From Eudorina sp. 2006-703-Eu-15 (taxonomy: Eukaryota > Chlorophyta > Chlorophyceae > Chlamydomonadales > Volvocaceae), in contig BDSI01000016.1 in assembly GCA_003117195.1 (NCBI GenBank), forward strand, positions 682,001-746,000: 64,000 nt of DNA, read 5' to 3'. A model generated the notes under the pieces. That model ran no database searches. It saw only the letters and a program-made list of their open reading frames with translations, and was not told the DNA's origin. The translations under genes and the position numbers were made by a program. Position 1 is the stretch's first letter; the number at the start of each line of letters is the position of its first letter. Below are positions 1 through 9,934 of this stretch, piece by piece.

Positions 1-2206
1 CCATCCTCTCAACGCCCACATCCGCCTCGATGGCCGCCAGTATCCGGGTCTTATCCGCCTCGCACCTGGAGGTGGCGCCGCTGACGTTCAAGTCGACGAA
101 GACCTGCGAGGGAAGGTGCGCGAGGCAGAAGCATCAGGGCACAATCATTCAGGGCACAGGCAACAGGTAGGGGCGGAAACCGCCTGCCAATGAAACCGCC
201 GAATGAAAACGACAGCGGTGCGTAACATTACGACCCATGTTGAGAGCCCTTAGAGGCTATCAACAGCGGCAGCAGCCGTTGATGTTGAGAGCAGGAGCCG
301 TGAAGCCGCATCTACTTAGCCCGGGTAAGAAAATATCCCCTCCCTCGACAGATGTATGTAGCCATGTCGGAGGCGCTGCAGACCTCAGCCTGCCACACCT
401 GCTTGAGGTCTTCAAAATGAAGCCCGTAGGACAGCAGTCGCAGCTTGCCCAGTCCCGCCCTGCCCGTCTGCCCGTATTTGCCGGCCTGCCACGCCTCATA
501 CAGGCACCAGATGCGAGTCAGGGGAGCGCCGTCCCGGTCCAACACCATAAGGGTCTCTTCGGCGTCTTGGACCGCCTCCCCCAGCGCCGACAGGTCGCCC
601 GAGGCCGCTGGCTGGTGCTGGTTCTGCGCGTGTGTGTGAGTGTGCGTGTGTGTTTAGATAAGAGACCCGTGTGTTAAGATCTGAGACCCGTGTGTTAAGA
701 TAAGAGACCCGTGTGTGTTTGCGCCGGTCAGGGCCGTCCGGCGCCACACAAATCAAGGCCGCAGAGGGGTGGACGGCGGAGCTCAGCAAACGTCGACATA
801 CACGCAGGAACTTAACCATGCGGGAATTTCATACATCATGAACGGGGCGGGACGAACTGCTGGATCGATTAGGTCCGAAGTGCGCGATGGCTGCATGCTC
901 ACACATCGGACAGTTAGACGCGTGCGGCACGCAGGACGCTGGTGTGCATGTACGAAAGCCACCCCGACACTGACACAAGCAACCACCGTGCACGACATGA
1001 CAGCGAGGCGCGCACGAGATGCGCAGACGTGTGAGATGGCCTGATGAAAAGTGTGAGAGGCGGGAGCGGCGCCCGGCACCGCCCGCCTGCTGCTGAAAGC
1101 GACGCCGAGTGCGGAGTGCCGCAGAGCTACGTGTGTGCATGTGGATGGAAACCTAGAGACAAGGAGCCAGCCTGATAGAGCAACGAGCGTGTTCCCGCAT
1201 CTTTCCAGGCTGTTGCTGCTGCTGCTGCTGGCCCGGCCACAGCTTCCTTCGGCACCCCCATTGATTGGTCGTTCACCCAGCCAGCAGCCATTAGCTGCAG
1301 TGCTGCCGCCAGATGCATCTGTTGTGACCCGTCTTAACCAAAAACGCTTGCAAGCTGATGCTACCAATCTCGGATCACTCCAGGACCACTACATTTATCC
1401 CCCCCTTTCAGGGCTCGACGTCCGCGTCGAGTATCGAACCAGGTTCAGCCGAATGATCACTTGCCATTCGCACCACTGACACCCGCCTGTAGGGCGACAC
1501 ATGGCAACTCGCACATGAATCGCTCACGACCACAGGCACGAACCCAACTCGGGTTGCCATCGCGGCTCGATCCGGGGACTCCTCGGCCTCGATGCCATTT
1601 GTTGTGACCCGTCTTAACCAAAGACGCTTGCAAGCTGATGCTACCGATCTCGGATCACTCCAGTACCAGTACAGCATCCACCCATCCGTCCAGCAGTGAC
1701 GCTCGATTGGGATCTCAAGGAAGGGCGCGGCAGGGCAGGCTTTTTGCATTCGCGGGGTGTTAGTTGGTTCGGCTGCTTGCTTGCTGATTTTTCCCCTCAT
1801 CTAGACCAGCCCAGACACGCTCGCTCACAATGGCAAATAGATCCATCCAGACAAAGACATCGGCCGCTTCCAGACAGGGCAGCTTTTGGCCGTCTGCGCC
1901 CCGACGCCACCGCCGCTGCTCCTGGCCAGAGAAGTGGCGGGCCACCATCTGGAACGTGTCCATGAAGGGCCGGCTCCAGGCATGGCTGATGAAGTAGAAG
2001 GGCCTGCCTTGGGACACGTACCGCGCGGTGTCGGGGCTCTCGAGCAAAAGCATGTCCGCCATGCGGTGCTGCCTCGCAGCCGTTAGCGGTTTGATCACCT
2101 CCTCAACAAATTGCTCGGTGGTCAGCTGCCGTTCCGCGACGCGGTGCTCCCGGACAAAGTGGTGCAACCAGGCCAGGGACACGGCGGCCTGCATCCAGGT
2201 AGGCAT
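1..2206 (-). CDS. ISHAW/NQH/WCLYE-motif protein, partial (runs off left edge)
   Basis: Three exons join in frame: 1829-2206, 384-623 and 1-103, which continues beyond the window. The first carries FYFISHAWSRPF and ends in WMDLFAI. The second opens with NQHQ and carries LMVLDRDG and TRIWCLYEAW. The third begins VFVDLNVSGA. All junctions are phase 0 with GT donors and AG acceptors. I recognise this only as an uncharacterised protein family seen in volvocine algae with the order ISHAW, W(I/M)DxFAxNQH, LMVLDR, TR(I/V)WCLYE. The layout recalls TIR- or HET-like signalling domains, but that is inference and no function is assigned. ATG codons at 2218, 2206 and 2194 are all in frame. A further upstream exon is possible, because an AG acceptor lies just before 2188. 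Confidence 0.6.
624..1828 (-). other. Intron of the ISHAW-motif gene, with internal repeats
   Basis: This 1.2-kb intron is bounded by a GT donor (ATT|GTGAGC) and a CGCAG acceptor. It holds two near-identical copies of about 78 bp (1313-1392 and 1591-1672), three tandem 21-mers near 651-715 and a short inverted repeat, CTCGACG...CGTCGAG, at about 1414-1431. I see no gene inside it. The open frames across it are chance frames in GC-rich DNA. Confidence 0.5.
1313..1672. repeat. Pair of 78-bp direct repeats inside an intron
   Basis: The copies at 1313-1392 and 1591-1672 share the run from GTTGTGACCCGTCTTAACC through CTCGGATCACTCCAG with only a few substitutions. They are about 280 bp apart. They could be LTR-like or MITE-derived ends, or a simple duplication. 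No target-site duplication is obvious. Confidence 0.6.
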
Positions 2207-3750
2207 GGGGGCATGCATCAATGGGTCTGGGAGCGCATGATGTCTGATGAGGGTGTACGATGTACGGACGCACGGCATGTACGGTTTCTTTGGTTGCTTG
2301 ACGGAGGGCAAACGCGCGCCCTGCGGATTCATAATTGCCCCCCACAAACTGCAACCGTGTAACATCCTAATAATGAACCGTGTAGATGTAACTCAATCCC
2401 GAGTGTTTCTGCTTTACACGACGGGCCATGGCGCAGTACAGCGCAAGGAAGTACAGCAGTGTACGAGCTCGGAGATGCCGGCCCTAGCCGCTGCACACAG
2501 GTTCAAGGATACTTCATAAAACATACACGGCGTGTGGCCCTGGGTAGCTCGAAAATGCGCACGTCTGTCCAGGCGGGGTTTGTGCTCGCGCTCTCGCGCA
2601 GGCTCACGCTCATTAGTCAGCGAGGTCGCAGGGGGCAGGGCTGTGTGTTTTGCTCCTCATCAAGTCTGTAGTCCATTCATTATTAAATTCACTACAGATT
2701 ATACCAACTTCAAATATTGTTCAAGTATGGGCTAGACGCTGGAGATTTCAACAGCGCAATACAGTAGGCTCTGAAACCGGTTGCAACTGCAGCACAGTTT
2801 TGGCAAACTTCACAGCACAGACCACCGATGCCGCTTCACCTTTGAAACATGGTTGCTGGAACGCGCGTCCATCGAGTGATTGCTGGCTGTCCGCGGCTCC
2901 GCGCGGAAAGTCCTTCCAAATCAATCCATCTGCGGCACATAAAACCATTTACATACCCAAGCAGGGGAATAATCGAATTATTGTTAACAGTATAAGCATA
3001 TAAAACCTAAGTGCTAAGAACGTCCCAAGCGCTATGACGATACAAGCAGGTTCACTCGACCCAGTAGTGCAAATAGATTCGAAGGACCTATGATACACAA
3101 GTGCCGTCATACGTACAAATGGTACTTGTCAAAATGTGTACTGCTGGTTTAGTTTAATCACGCAGCGTTGCAAGGGCTCGGGCATGCTTGGTTTGCGAGT
3201 TTGACTCTCATAACGTTGATAACTACAGAAACCCTACAGAAACAAACAGATATCGTGAAACAAACCAAATTAATTACAACTTGGCGTGTGCGAACGTTCG
3301 GCGATTTGCATGGTGATGCACCGTACAGTTCGTGTATCCAGGCACCACCTGGCCATAGAGCGCGGCCACATGACCTGCTTTCACGCTGACCAATTGCATT
3401 GGCCGTTTGCCACCATTACTGAAGTTTCCGACGCACAGGGTCTGACACGCACTAACGCGCACTGACACGCACAAGGCGTGTGTACCTGCAAACAGGTGCG
3501 ACTGACCCCGGCCTACGATGGCACCTGCATCAAACTCCTACCTCAGACTATTGATGACTGCCATCACCGCCCGGGCAGCTGCCCCTTCAGTACGGCAGTA
3601 CGACATATTGAGACTCGTCAAGGGTTCGGGCCGGGGGCACCCTGAACGCGCAGAGATCCATGCGGTGTGCCGCGCCGCACCGTGCCGTACGAGTGTGGGC
3701 GCCACGCTGTACTGCATCGTACTGCGGGGGGGAGAGCAACGGAAGCATGT
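2207..3750. other. Intergenic region, no gene recognised
   Basis: This 1.5-kb stretch lies between the 3' end of the xylulokinase gene and the 5' end of the ISHAW-motif gene, both on the minus strand. It is more AT-rich than the flanking exons. No exon with protein similarity could be found on either strand. It should hold the xylulokinase 3' UTR and the promoter of the ISHAW gene. Confidence 0.5.
3274..3278 (-). terminator. Possible TGTAA poly(A) signal for xylulokinase
   Basis: TTACA on the plus strand is TGTAA in the sense of the gene, about 475 nt after the stop at 3751. TGTAA is the usual poly(A) signal of volvocine algae. Confidence 0.35.
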
Positions 3751-6700
3751 CTAGGTTGCGAAGAGCTTCTTGCCCAGCTGCTCGAAGCGGTGCAGCGCCT
3801 CCTCATACTGCTTCCTGAACTCAGGGCGGGGTCGTACCACCTGGAAGAGGGGGAAAAGCAAAAAGGGTTACCAGCGGGGTTGGGCGGCAGGGGCCAGGGG
3901 TCGTCGGATGATGCAGACCGTTGCAGATGTCTAATTGAGACCGTTTTGAAGGCAGGGATGCCGTGCGTGTACGGATGACGGCAACGGAAATGCCGTCCCT
4001 CGCCCGTCAGTCTAGGCCCCGTTGAGCCTCCAGCCCTCCAGCACACCTTTGTGCGTGGGCGGGTTCCTTTTCTAACCACAGTACAAACCCGTGGCTGGTG
4101 GCACAGGTTGCTTCCGCAGGGCAGTTTGACCTCCCGGGTGACCCTAGATTGGAACCCCCTCCCGCAGCATCCTCTGCCTGTCCGACATACGGTACCCGAC
4201 AGACCCGACACACCCGACACACCCGACAATCCAGCAACGCCTGGCCCCCTACCCCCCGCAGCCCCCCGCCCTCCCACCTCATCCAGCAGCGGCGGCGGGT
4301 GTTTGGCCACATAGCCCGCCACCGTCTCACCCTCCACCACGGCGGCCGCCTGTACGACACACACAGGGCGGTGACAGGGCGGTGGTCGTGTGCCGCACGA
4401 GGGAAGTCAGGTTAGGATGCTGCGAGGATGACGGCAACACTCTGGTACAGCGCGACCGGGGCCCCGGGCATCCCCCGACCCAGACGGCCGATGTTCGGTT
4501 TAGTTTGGGTTGGGTTGGGTTTCTTCTTAATCCCCGACCCAGACGAAACCCCCGGGCATCATCATTCCCCACCCTCACCCCGCACGTTCCGGGCTTGTTC
4601 TTCGCCAAAAACCCCGCCAACCCACCGAACAACGTGGCGTGCTCCTTTTCCTTTTCCCGCCCAACAGCTTCCCTCAGGCGCAGCCCATCCTGCAGCACGG
4701 CCAAACCTCCGCTCCGGGCCCTTTTGACTGTGGGCCACTCGGCACCACGACACCGACACCGACACCGTATCGTACACCGTACCGTATCGTACACCCTGCC
4801 GTACATCGTCGTACACTCGCACCCCACCTGCAGTTTCTTTTTAACCCCACCTGCAGCGCCGCGCCAAGCGCCGCCGAGTCCGGCTCCGCGGGCAGCAGCA
4901 CCTCCATCTGGAAGGCGTCCGCCACCACCTGCCGCCACAGCGGGTTGCGGGCGCCGCCGCCCACCAGCCGCAGCTCCCGGGCGGGCCGCAGCCCCGCGTC
5001 CACCATCCGTCGGAAGCCGCTCAGCAGCGACAACGTGGCGCCCTCGATGGCCGCCCGGTACACGAGCCCGGGCCGCAAGCTGCCTGCCGTACAGGACACC
5101 AGTGTACGGCACCAGCTGAGTCGACCCTGGGGTCTTCCACTCCTCTCTCTCTCTCCAGTTTGTACCGTGTCGTTACATACCGTACCTCCGCCGGGTCTGT
5201 ACCGACCGGGGCAGGTGCCCTCGCGCCGCCCCACCTCCCCGCCATACCACCTCCCCTGGACCCCCTCACCCACCTCCCCCCACCCACCTCCTCAGGGCTC
5301 CCCCCTCACCCACCTCCCCTCACCCACCCACCTCCCCCCCTCACCCACCTTCCCCCCTCACCCACCGGGTCTGAGCCCCAGGAGCGCCCCGCTGGCGTCA
5401 GGCCAGCAGGGTGTCCGCTCGCCGATCATGTACGGCAGCCACGTCACTCCGCCGCACCCCGGCGGCTCCGCCTCCGCCAGCGCCGTCAGGGCCGCGTGGT
5501 CCTGACCGAAGGCCTCCCGCACCTACGACCATCAAATGTACGGCACATTACACATTACAGACATGCTACCGCGCGGCTCCGTGCTTTCCCCCAAAGGCAC
5601 ATCACCCGCACACCTAGAGCATGAGACTGCACCCACCGCACCCACCTCACGCACCCACCTCACCCACCCAACCCCATTCCTCACCCCGTATCCACCTCCT
5701 ACAGTATCTCCTCCCGCACCCCACCCCACCCCGTACCGCGGTCCCCTCCTCCCACCCCGTACCGCACTCCCCTCGCCCAGCTCCCGCACCCCACCCCGCC
5801 TCCTCCCACCCCGTACCGCACTCCCCTCCTCCCCCACCCCACCCCACTCGTTGCCCCCCTCCCAGCACCCACCTCCTCCAGCACCCGCGTGCAGTTGAGG
5901 GTGCACAGCAGCGGCAGGTAGGCCCCCGTGGCGTCGCAGAAGGGGCAGATGACGCCGGTGAGGTCCAGGATGGCGGTGGGGGACTTGGCGAAGATGGTGC
6001 CCGAGGTGCCGAGCGACATCACCGCGGCGCCGTCCCTGCGGGCCAGGAGAGGGGAGGGAGTAGGAGGACATTGGTAGACATGCGCTGCTGCCAGAGCGAC
6101 GGTCCGCCAACATGGGAGCGAAATCCATCCCTTCGCCCCAGGTTGTGTTCTGTAAACAAACCACCAGTTGAGGAGGCTCCGGCTGCCACCGATGACGGTC
6201 ACGCGCTAGGGGTCCACCGTAACACATTCTGATTCATTCATGTGCGGCATCCTATGCGCGGGGGGACGCTGTCACGCTCAGGCTGCGGGTGTGGTCGTCG
6301 AGGTGCAGAGTGTGGAAATGAAGGGGACCCCCCCCGACGCCCCGGATCCCACTCGACCCATGGGACCGCGCATCCGGGTCTGTGACACCCCGCACCCCGG
6401 GTCTATTTCTTTTTTGCAACTTGACCCCGCACCCACCCCGCGGCGCCCGACCCCAGCGCGCTCATGGCGTTGTCGCCGCTGCCCGGCGCCACCAGCACCT
6501 CCCGCCGCAGCCCGAGCTCCGCAGCCACCGCCGGCAGCAGCCGCCCCACCACCTGCAGGCAGGCGGGGGATGCAGACCGAGACGGTTTGGCTGGCTGGTT
6601 GGCCCCCCAAGGTGGCCATGTGGCCAGGTTGCAATGTGGCCGTCCACACCACCCTGCTCTGCCTGCCTACGAACACACCCATACCCACCCAATCCCTCTG

Positions 6701-7282
6701 CCGGGCTGGGTGTGTCCGGATTGTTTTTCTTCGTACCCACCCGCCCAACCCCCACGCATCGGGGCGCACCTCCTCAGGGCCGGACACCAGCGGAGGGAAC
6801 ATATTTCTGACCCGCGGGTCAACCTGGTCCATGGCCGCCAGGTCCCACCGCCGCTCCGCCACGTCCAGGACGCCCGTACCGCTGGCGTCCCCGCACTTTC
6901 CTCCAGGGAGGGGTGTCGGGCGGGTCACATGGGCACATGCATGCATGCATGCATGCGGGACGGGGCGGGGAGGGGCAGGGCGAAGCATAGAGAGGCGTGT
7001 GGGATGGAGGAGGCGGCGCAGCGAGTGTGGGAAGTTAGGCATTGGTGACCCCAGGACTCAGACGACGACGATTTCCCGTCCGGGTGGACTGGGAGGTGGA
7101 CTGGGAGGTGGACTGGGAGGTGGACTGGGAGGTGGACTGGGAGGTGGACTGGGAGGTGGACTGGGAGGTGGACTGGGAGGTGGACTGGGAGGTGGACTGG
7201 GAGGTGGACTGGGAGGTGGACTGGGAGGTGGACTGGGAGGTGGACACTGTACGAGCCCAGGACTTAGACGACGACGATTTCA

Positions 7283-7329
<47 letters not shown>

Positions 7330-9320
7330 TTTAAGATTCCAACGCCACCACCCAGAGGCGGGGAGCGAGACGTCGTCGTGTCGTGTCGGGAAGACGACCG
7401 TGTCAGTGGCACACGATGGTGAGGTCGGCGCCTTGTGCAGAACCAAAAATCAGTTTGATCGGTCGTCAGGCGAAACGTGCCCCGAACGCGTCAGGGCCAT
7501 GCGCTGCGGTTGCGGACGGACGTTGTGCGTGAGGCTATGGGGGACCGAGACTTGTACGAGGGTTGTAGATACGGTACTCTTAAAGGAATTGCGTCGTACA
7601 GTGGACCCCGCGGGTCATCGGTGACTCGGCCGTGTACGATGATGGATAGGACCGGTGTGCTGATGAAAGGGGGGGAGTGCTCGGCAAGTCCACCGGTTGG
7701 GAGGCCGCCCGCCGCCGCGCGTCGAGGCACGCGCGTCGCGACGCGCGTGCACAGGTGATTGCCGCCCACTGACCCACGGGTCCGTACCTCCATGACGCGC
7801 CGTCCCGTGAGCCACATGTTGATGTAGTCGTGCGGCAGCAGTACGTGCCGTACATTATCAAAGACCTCTGGTTCGTGCCGCTTGAGCCACAGCAGCTTCG
7901 TGATCGTGAAACTGGGAACCTGGAGGCATCGGCAAGGGCCGAAAGTGTGTGTCGCAATGAACATTATTGCTCTCCTTCAATTTGAAAGGCACGGTTGCTG
8001 CTCTCCATCAATTTGAGAGGCACGGCTGCTGCTCTTCTTCGATTTGTGGCACGGTTGCTGCTGTCCTTCAATTTGAGAGACATGGTGGACATCCCTGCGG
8101 CGGTGGCCACCGCCGCCGCCGCATCAGCAGCCGTCGCTATCCCCAGCGCAGCAGCAGCCAGGTGTGGCGAGCACCCCAAGTCGTGTTTCCCAGGGCGAGG
8201 GGGGCCGGGGGGGTACGACCTCTGGATGGCGCCCTCACCCACCAGCGTCCAGCCGAACTTCTCCGACAGCTCGCGGGCCTCAGCCGCGCTCTCCGTGTCG
8301 CACCACAGCTTGGCGGGCCGCAGCACCTGAACCAATGGATGGATGGACGGATGGATTGTTGGATGGATGGACGGATGGATGCAAGATTAAATGATTGGAT
8401 GGATAAACGGGCTTTACCGTAGTGTGGACCACTGTCAACACGGTCCACTGTAAAACTACTCATAGTAGTGTGGAGCTGCGGACCCCATCCACACAACAAG
8501 GGATCATCGGTGCCCAGGAGCCTGGCCAGATCACCCCCAGCGGCGCCTCCCCCTCCCTGGCACAGCAGCGCAGCACCTGCTGCCACCACACGGGGCAACC
8601 CCCAACCCCGGGGATGACGTCACCTGGCGCCCCCTGCCTTCGCAGACGGGGGGGCTAAACGTGTGGGGCAGCGCGACTCAGCCTCAGACAGCCCCCCGTT
8701 CCCTCGAGGCGGACTGGGGGTCGAGGCGGACTGGGAGTCCGACGCCACCACCCACATGGGTTGTTCGATGAAGGTGGTGGTGCGACAGGGGTTCCCGTTC
8801 AGCTGCCTTCCCGTGGCCCCAGCATGCCCCCGTGTTCCCCGAGAAACATGTGGTTGGGCCTTATGTCCCTCATGGCTACGGGCATTGGAGGGGCCTTGTG
8901 TCGTACATGGCCACGGGCTTCGGTTGCGCGGGTACCTGTTCGTCCTCGCCCAGCACCACCAGTCCGTGTTGCTGTCCGGATACGCCGATGCCGACCACCC
9001 GCGCTGCGTCCACGCCTGACAGGGCTTGCGCTGTCGCCTCCCTTACAGCCTGCGTGACACGTTCGGCGATCAAGTCAGTGACTGAGAGTGCGGGTCATTA
9101 CGCCAGCTCAGACGGCCGCGCGAGGAAATGCGCTCGAGCTGTCGATGGGCCCGACCTGTCGCCATGTTTCGGGATGCTGCTCCGCCCTGCCTGGAACGTT
9201 GGAGCTGATTATGCCATATGCGCTGCTGCCTTTCGCGATGATCTTATGGGTATCTAGGTCGTAGAGAACAGCCTTCGTGGCCTGAGTTCCAACATCTAAA
9301 CCCAGCACCAGTTTCGACAT
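3751..9320 (-). CDS. Xylulokinase (FGGY carbohydrate kinase)
   Basis: Eleven exons join in perfect phase to 478 codons: 9156-9320, 8936-9049, 8243-8326, 7788-7919, 6770-6895, 6452-6552, 5873-6035, 5366-5522, 4851-5083, 4278-4349 and 3751-3840. The length matches bacterial XylB (about 484). Visible motifs are the N-terminal phosphate loop DVGTQATK (residues 9-16), the sugar-site SGQQHG (about 79-84), KLWCDTES, LLPHDYIN, GDASGTG, the catalytic Asp in GSGDNAMS (D234), SLGTSGT and the C-terminal GGGARNP. It should phosphorylate D-xylulose to xylulose-5-phosphate for the pentose phosphate pathway. D-ribulose is possible, since FGGY members differ subtly. There is no transit peptide, so it is probably cytosolic. 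The start ATG matches the family N-terminus exactly. The sequence looks closer to bacterial XylB than to the animal enzyme, but that is an impression without a search. Confidence 0.9.
4058..4850 (-). repeat. Intronic motif copies in xylulokinase introns
   Basis: Sense-strand copies of the dispersed intronic motif (TTAGAAAAGGAACCCGCC-like) lie near 4061-4078, 4512-4532 and 4833-4848. The last directly follows a splice donor. See the finding on the intronic motif family. Confidence 0.45.
5220..5365. repeat. Polypyrimidine CACCCACCTCCCC repeats
   Basis: Degenerate C-rich repeats on the plus strand fill the intron between the exons at 5366 and 5083. Similar material at about 5640-5870 fills the next intron upstream in the gene. 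Both are low complexity, and the apparent proline-rich frames are artefacts. Confidence 0.6.
7083..7244. repeat. 12-bp minisatellite, about 13 copies
   Basis: GTGGACTGGGAG is repeated about thirteen times with almost no divergence inside the 892-bp xylulokinase intron 6896-7787. Being 12 bp long, it stays open in all frames and makes false ORFs. Confidence 0.95.
7283..7330. repeat. (GAC)16 trinucleotide array
   Basis: About sixteen perfect GAC units lie 40 bp from the 12-bp minisatellite. Short GACGACGACGATTT blocks also flank the minisatellite on both sides (about 7060-7074 and 7267-7281). Confidence 0.95.
7975..8090. repeat. Tandem repeat of about 37 bp, 3-4 degenerate copies
   Basis: A unit containing TTTGAGAGGCACGGTTGC is repeated in the xylulokinase intron 7920-8242. 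It contributes nothing to the protein. Confidence 0.6.
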
Positions 9321-9934
9321 CGCCGGGCGCTTTTGTAGCGGTGCAGCTGTGATCGCAATTTCGCAATCGGAAACTTCCTTGTTTCTTCGTATTAGTAAAG
9401 GAAGGGAATAGTGCCGTATTGTAGCTAGCGCAAAAACGCATTTACAAGACGACTTTAGCTTCTGAACAATATCACAATTAAATTAAAATTAAATGTTGTG
9501 ATGCGACACAATGTTGTGCTGCTTTGAGGTGTATGTGTTTTAAGCTGTGTTGTCAGGATGCATGTCATTGGTTGCATACATATTCGTTTTTAGCATGTGA
9601 TTATATACGATAGGTTTTAAAAGGCCCTTTCTGTACCAGTTCCTGGAGGGTGACCCGTGGGGTGCCCATCGACATTGCCCATCGACATTGCACACCAGAA
9701 CCTGCCGCATAACCGCGACCGGCACCCCTGAACAGCTTATTATGCCGTCCTTGGGGTTATCGGCGTCGTCGAGCCCTGCCTTAGAGGAGTCGGTTGGGCT
9801 TTCCTTGTACAAGTCGCTCAGTGCGACTGCACACCAGCTTGTTCAACTACGTCATACTGTAGCAGATGTTAGCGGGCCCGGTGGGTCCATTCCCTTATGA
9901 AAGCCAAGGAACCAACGTCCCGGCAACGTTCAAG
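9321..9934. other. Intergenic region between PIG-V 3' end and xylulokinase start
   Basis: This 614-bp, relatively AT-rich stretch must hold the PIG-V 3' UTR and the xylulokinase promoter. A TGTAA signal in the minus-strand sense lies at 9442-9446. No gene is seen. Confidence 0.55.
9442..9446 (-). terminator. TGTAA poly(A) signal for PIG-V
   Basis: TTACA on the plus strand lies about 490 nt downstream of the PIG-V stop and about 120 bp before the xylulokinase ATG. It is the only such signal in the gap. Confidence 0.45.

Noticed and set aside
6240..7422. Frames of 126-364 codons across 6240-7422
   Set aside because: They run through xylulokinase exons in the wrong strand and through the 12-bp minisatellite and GAC array.
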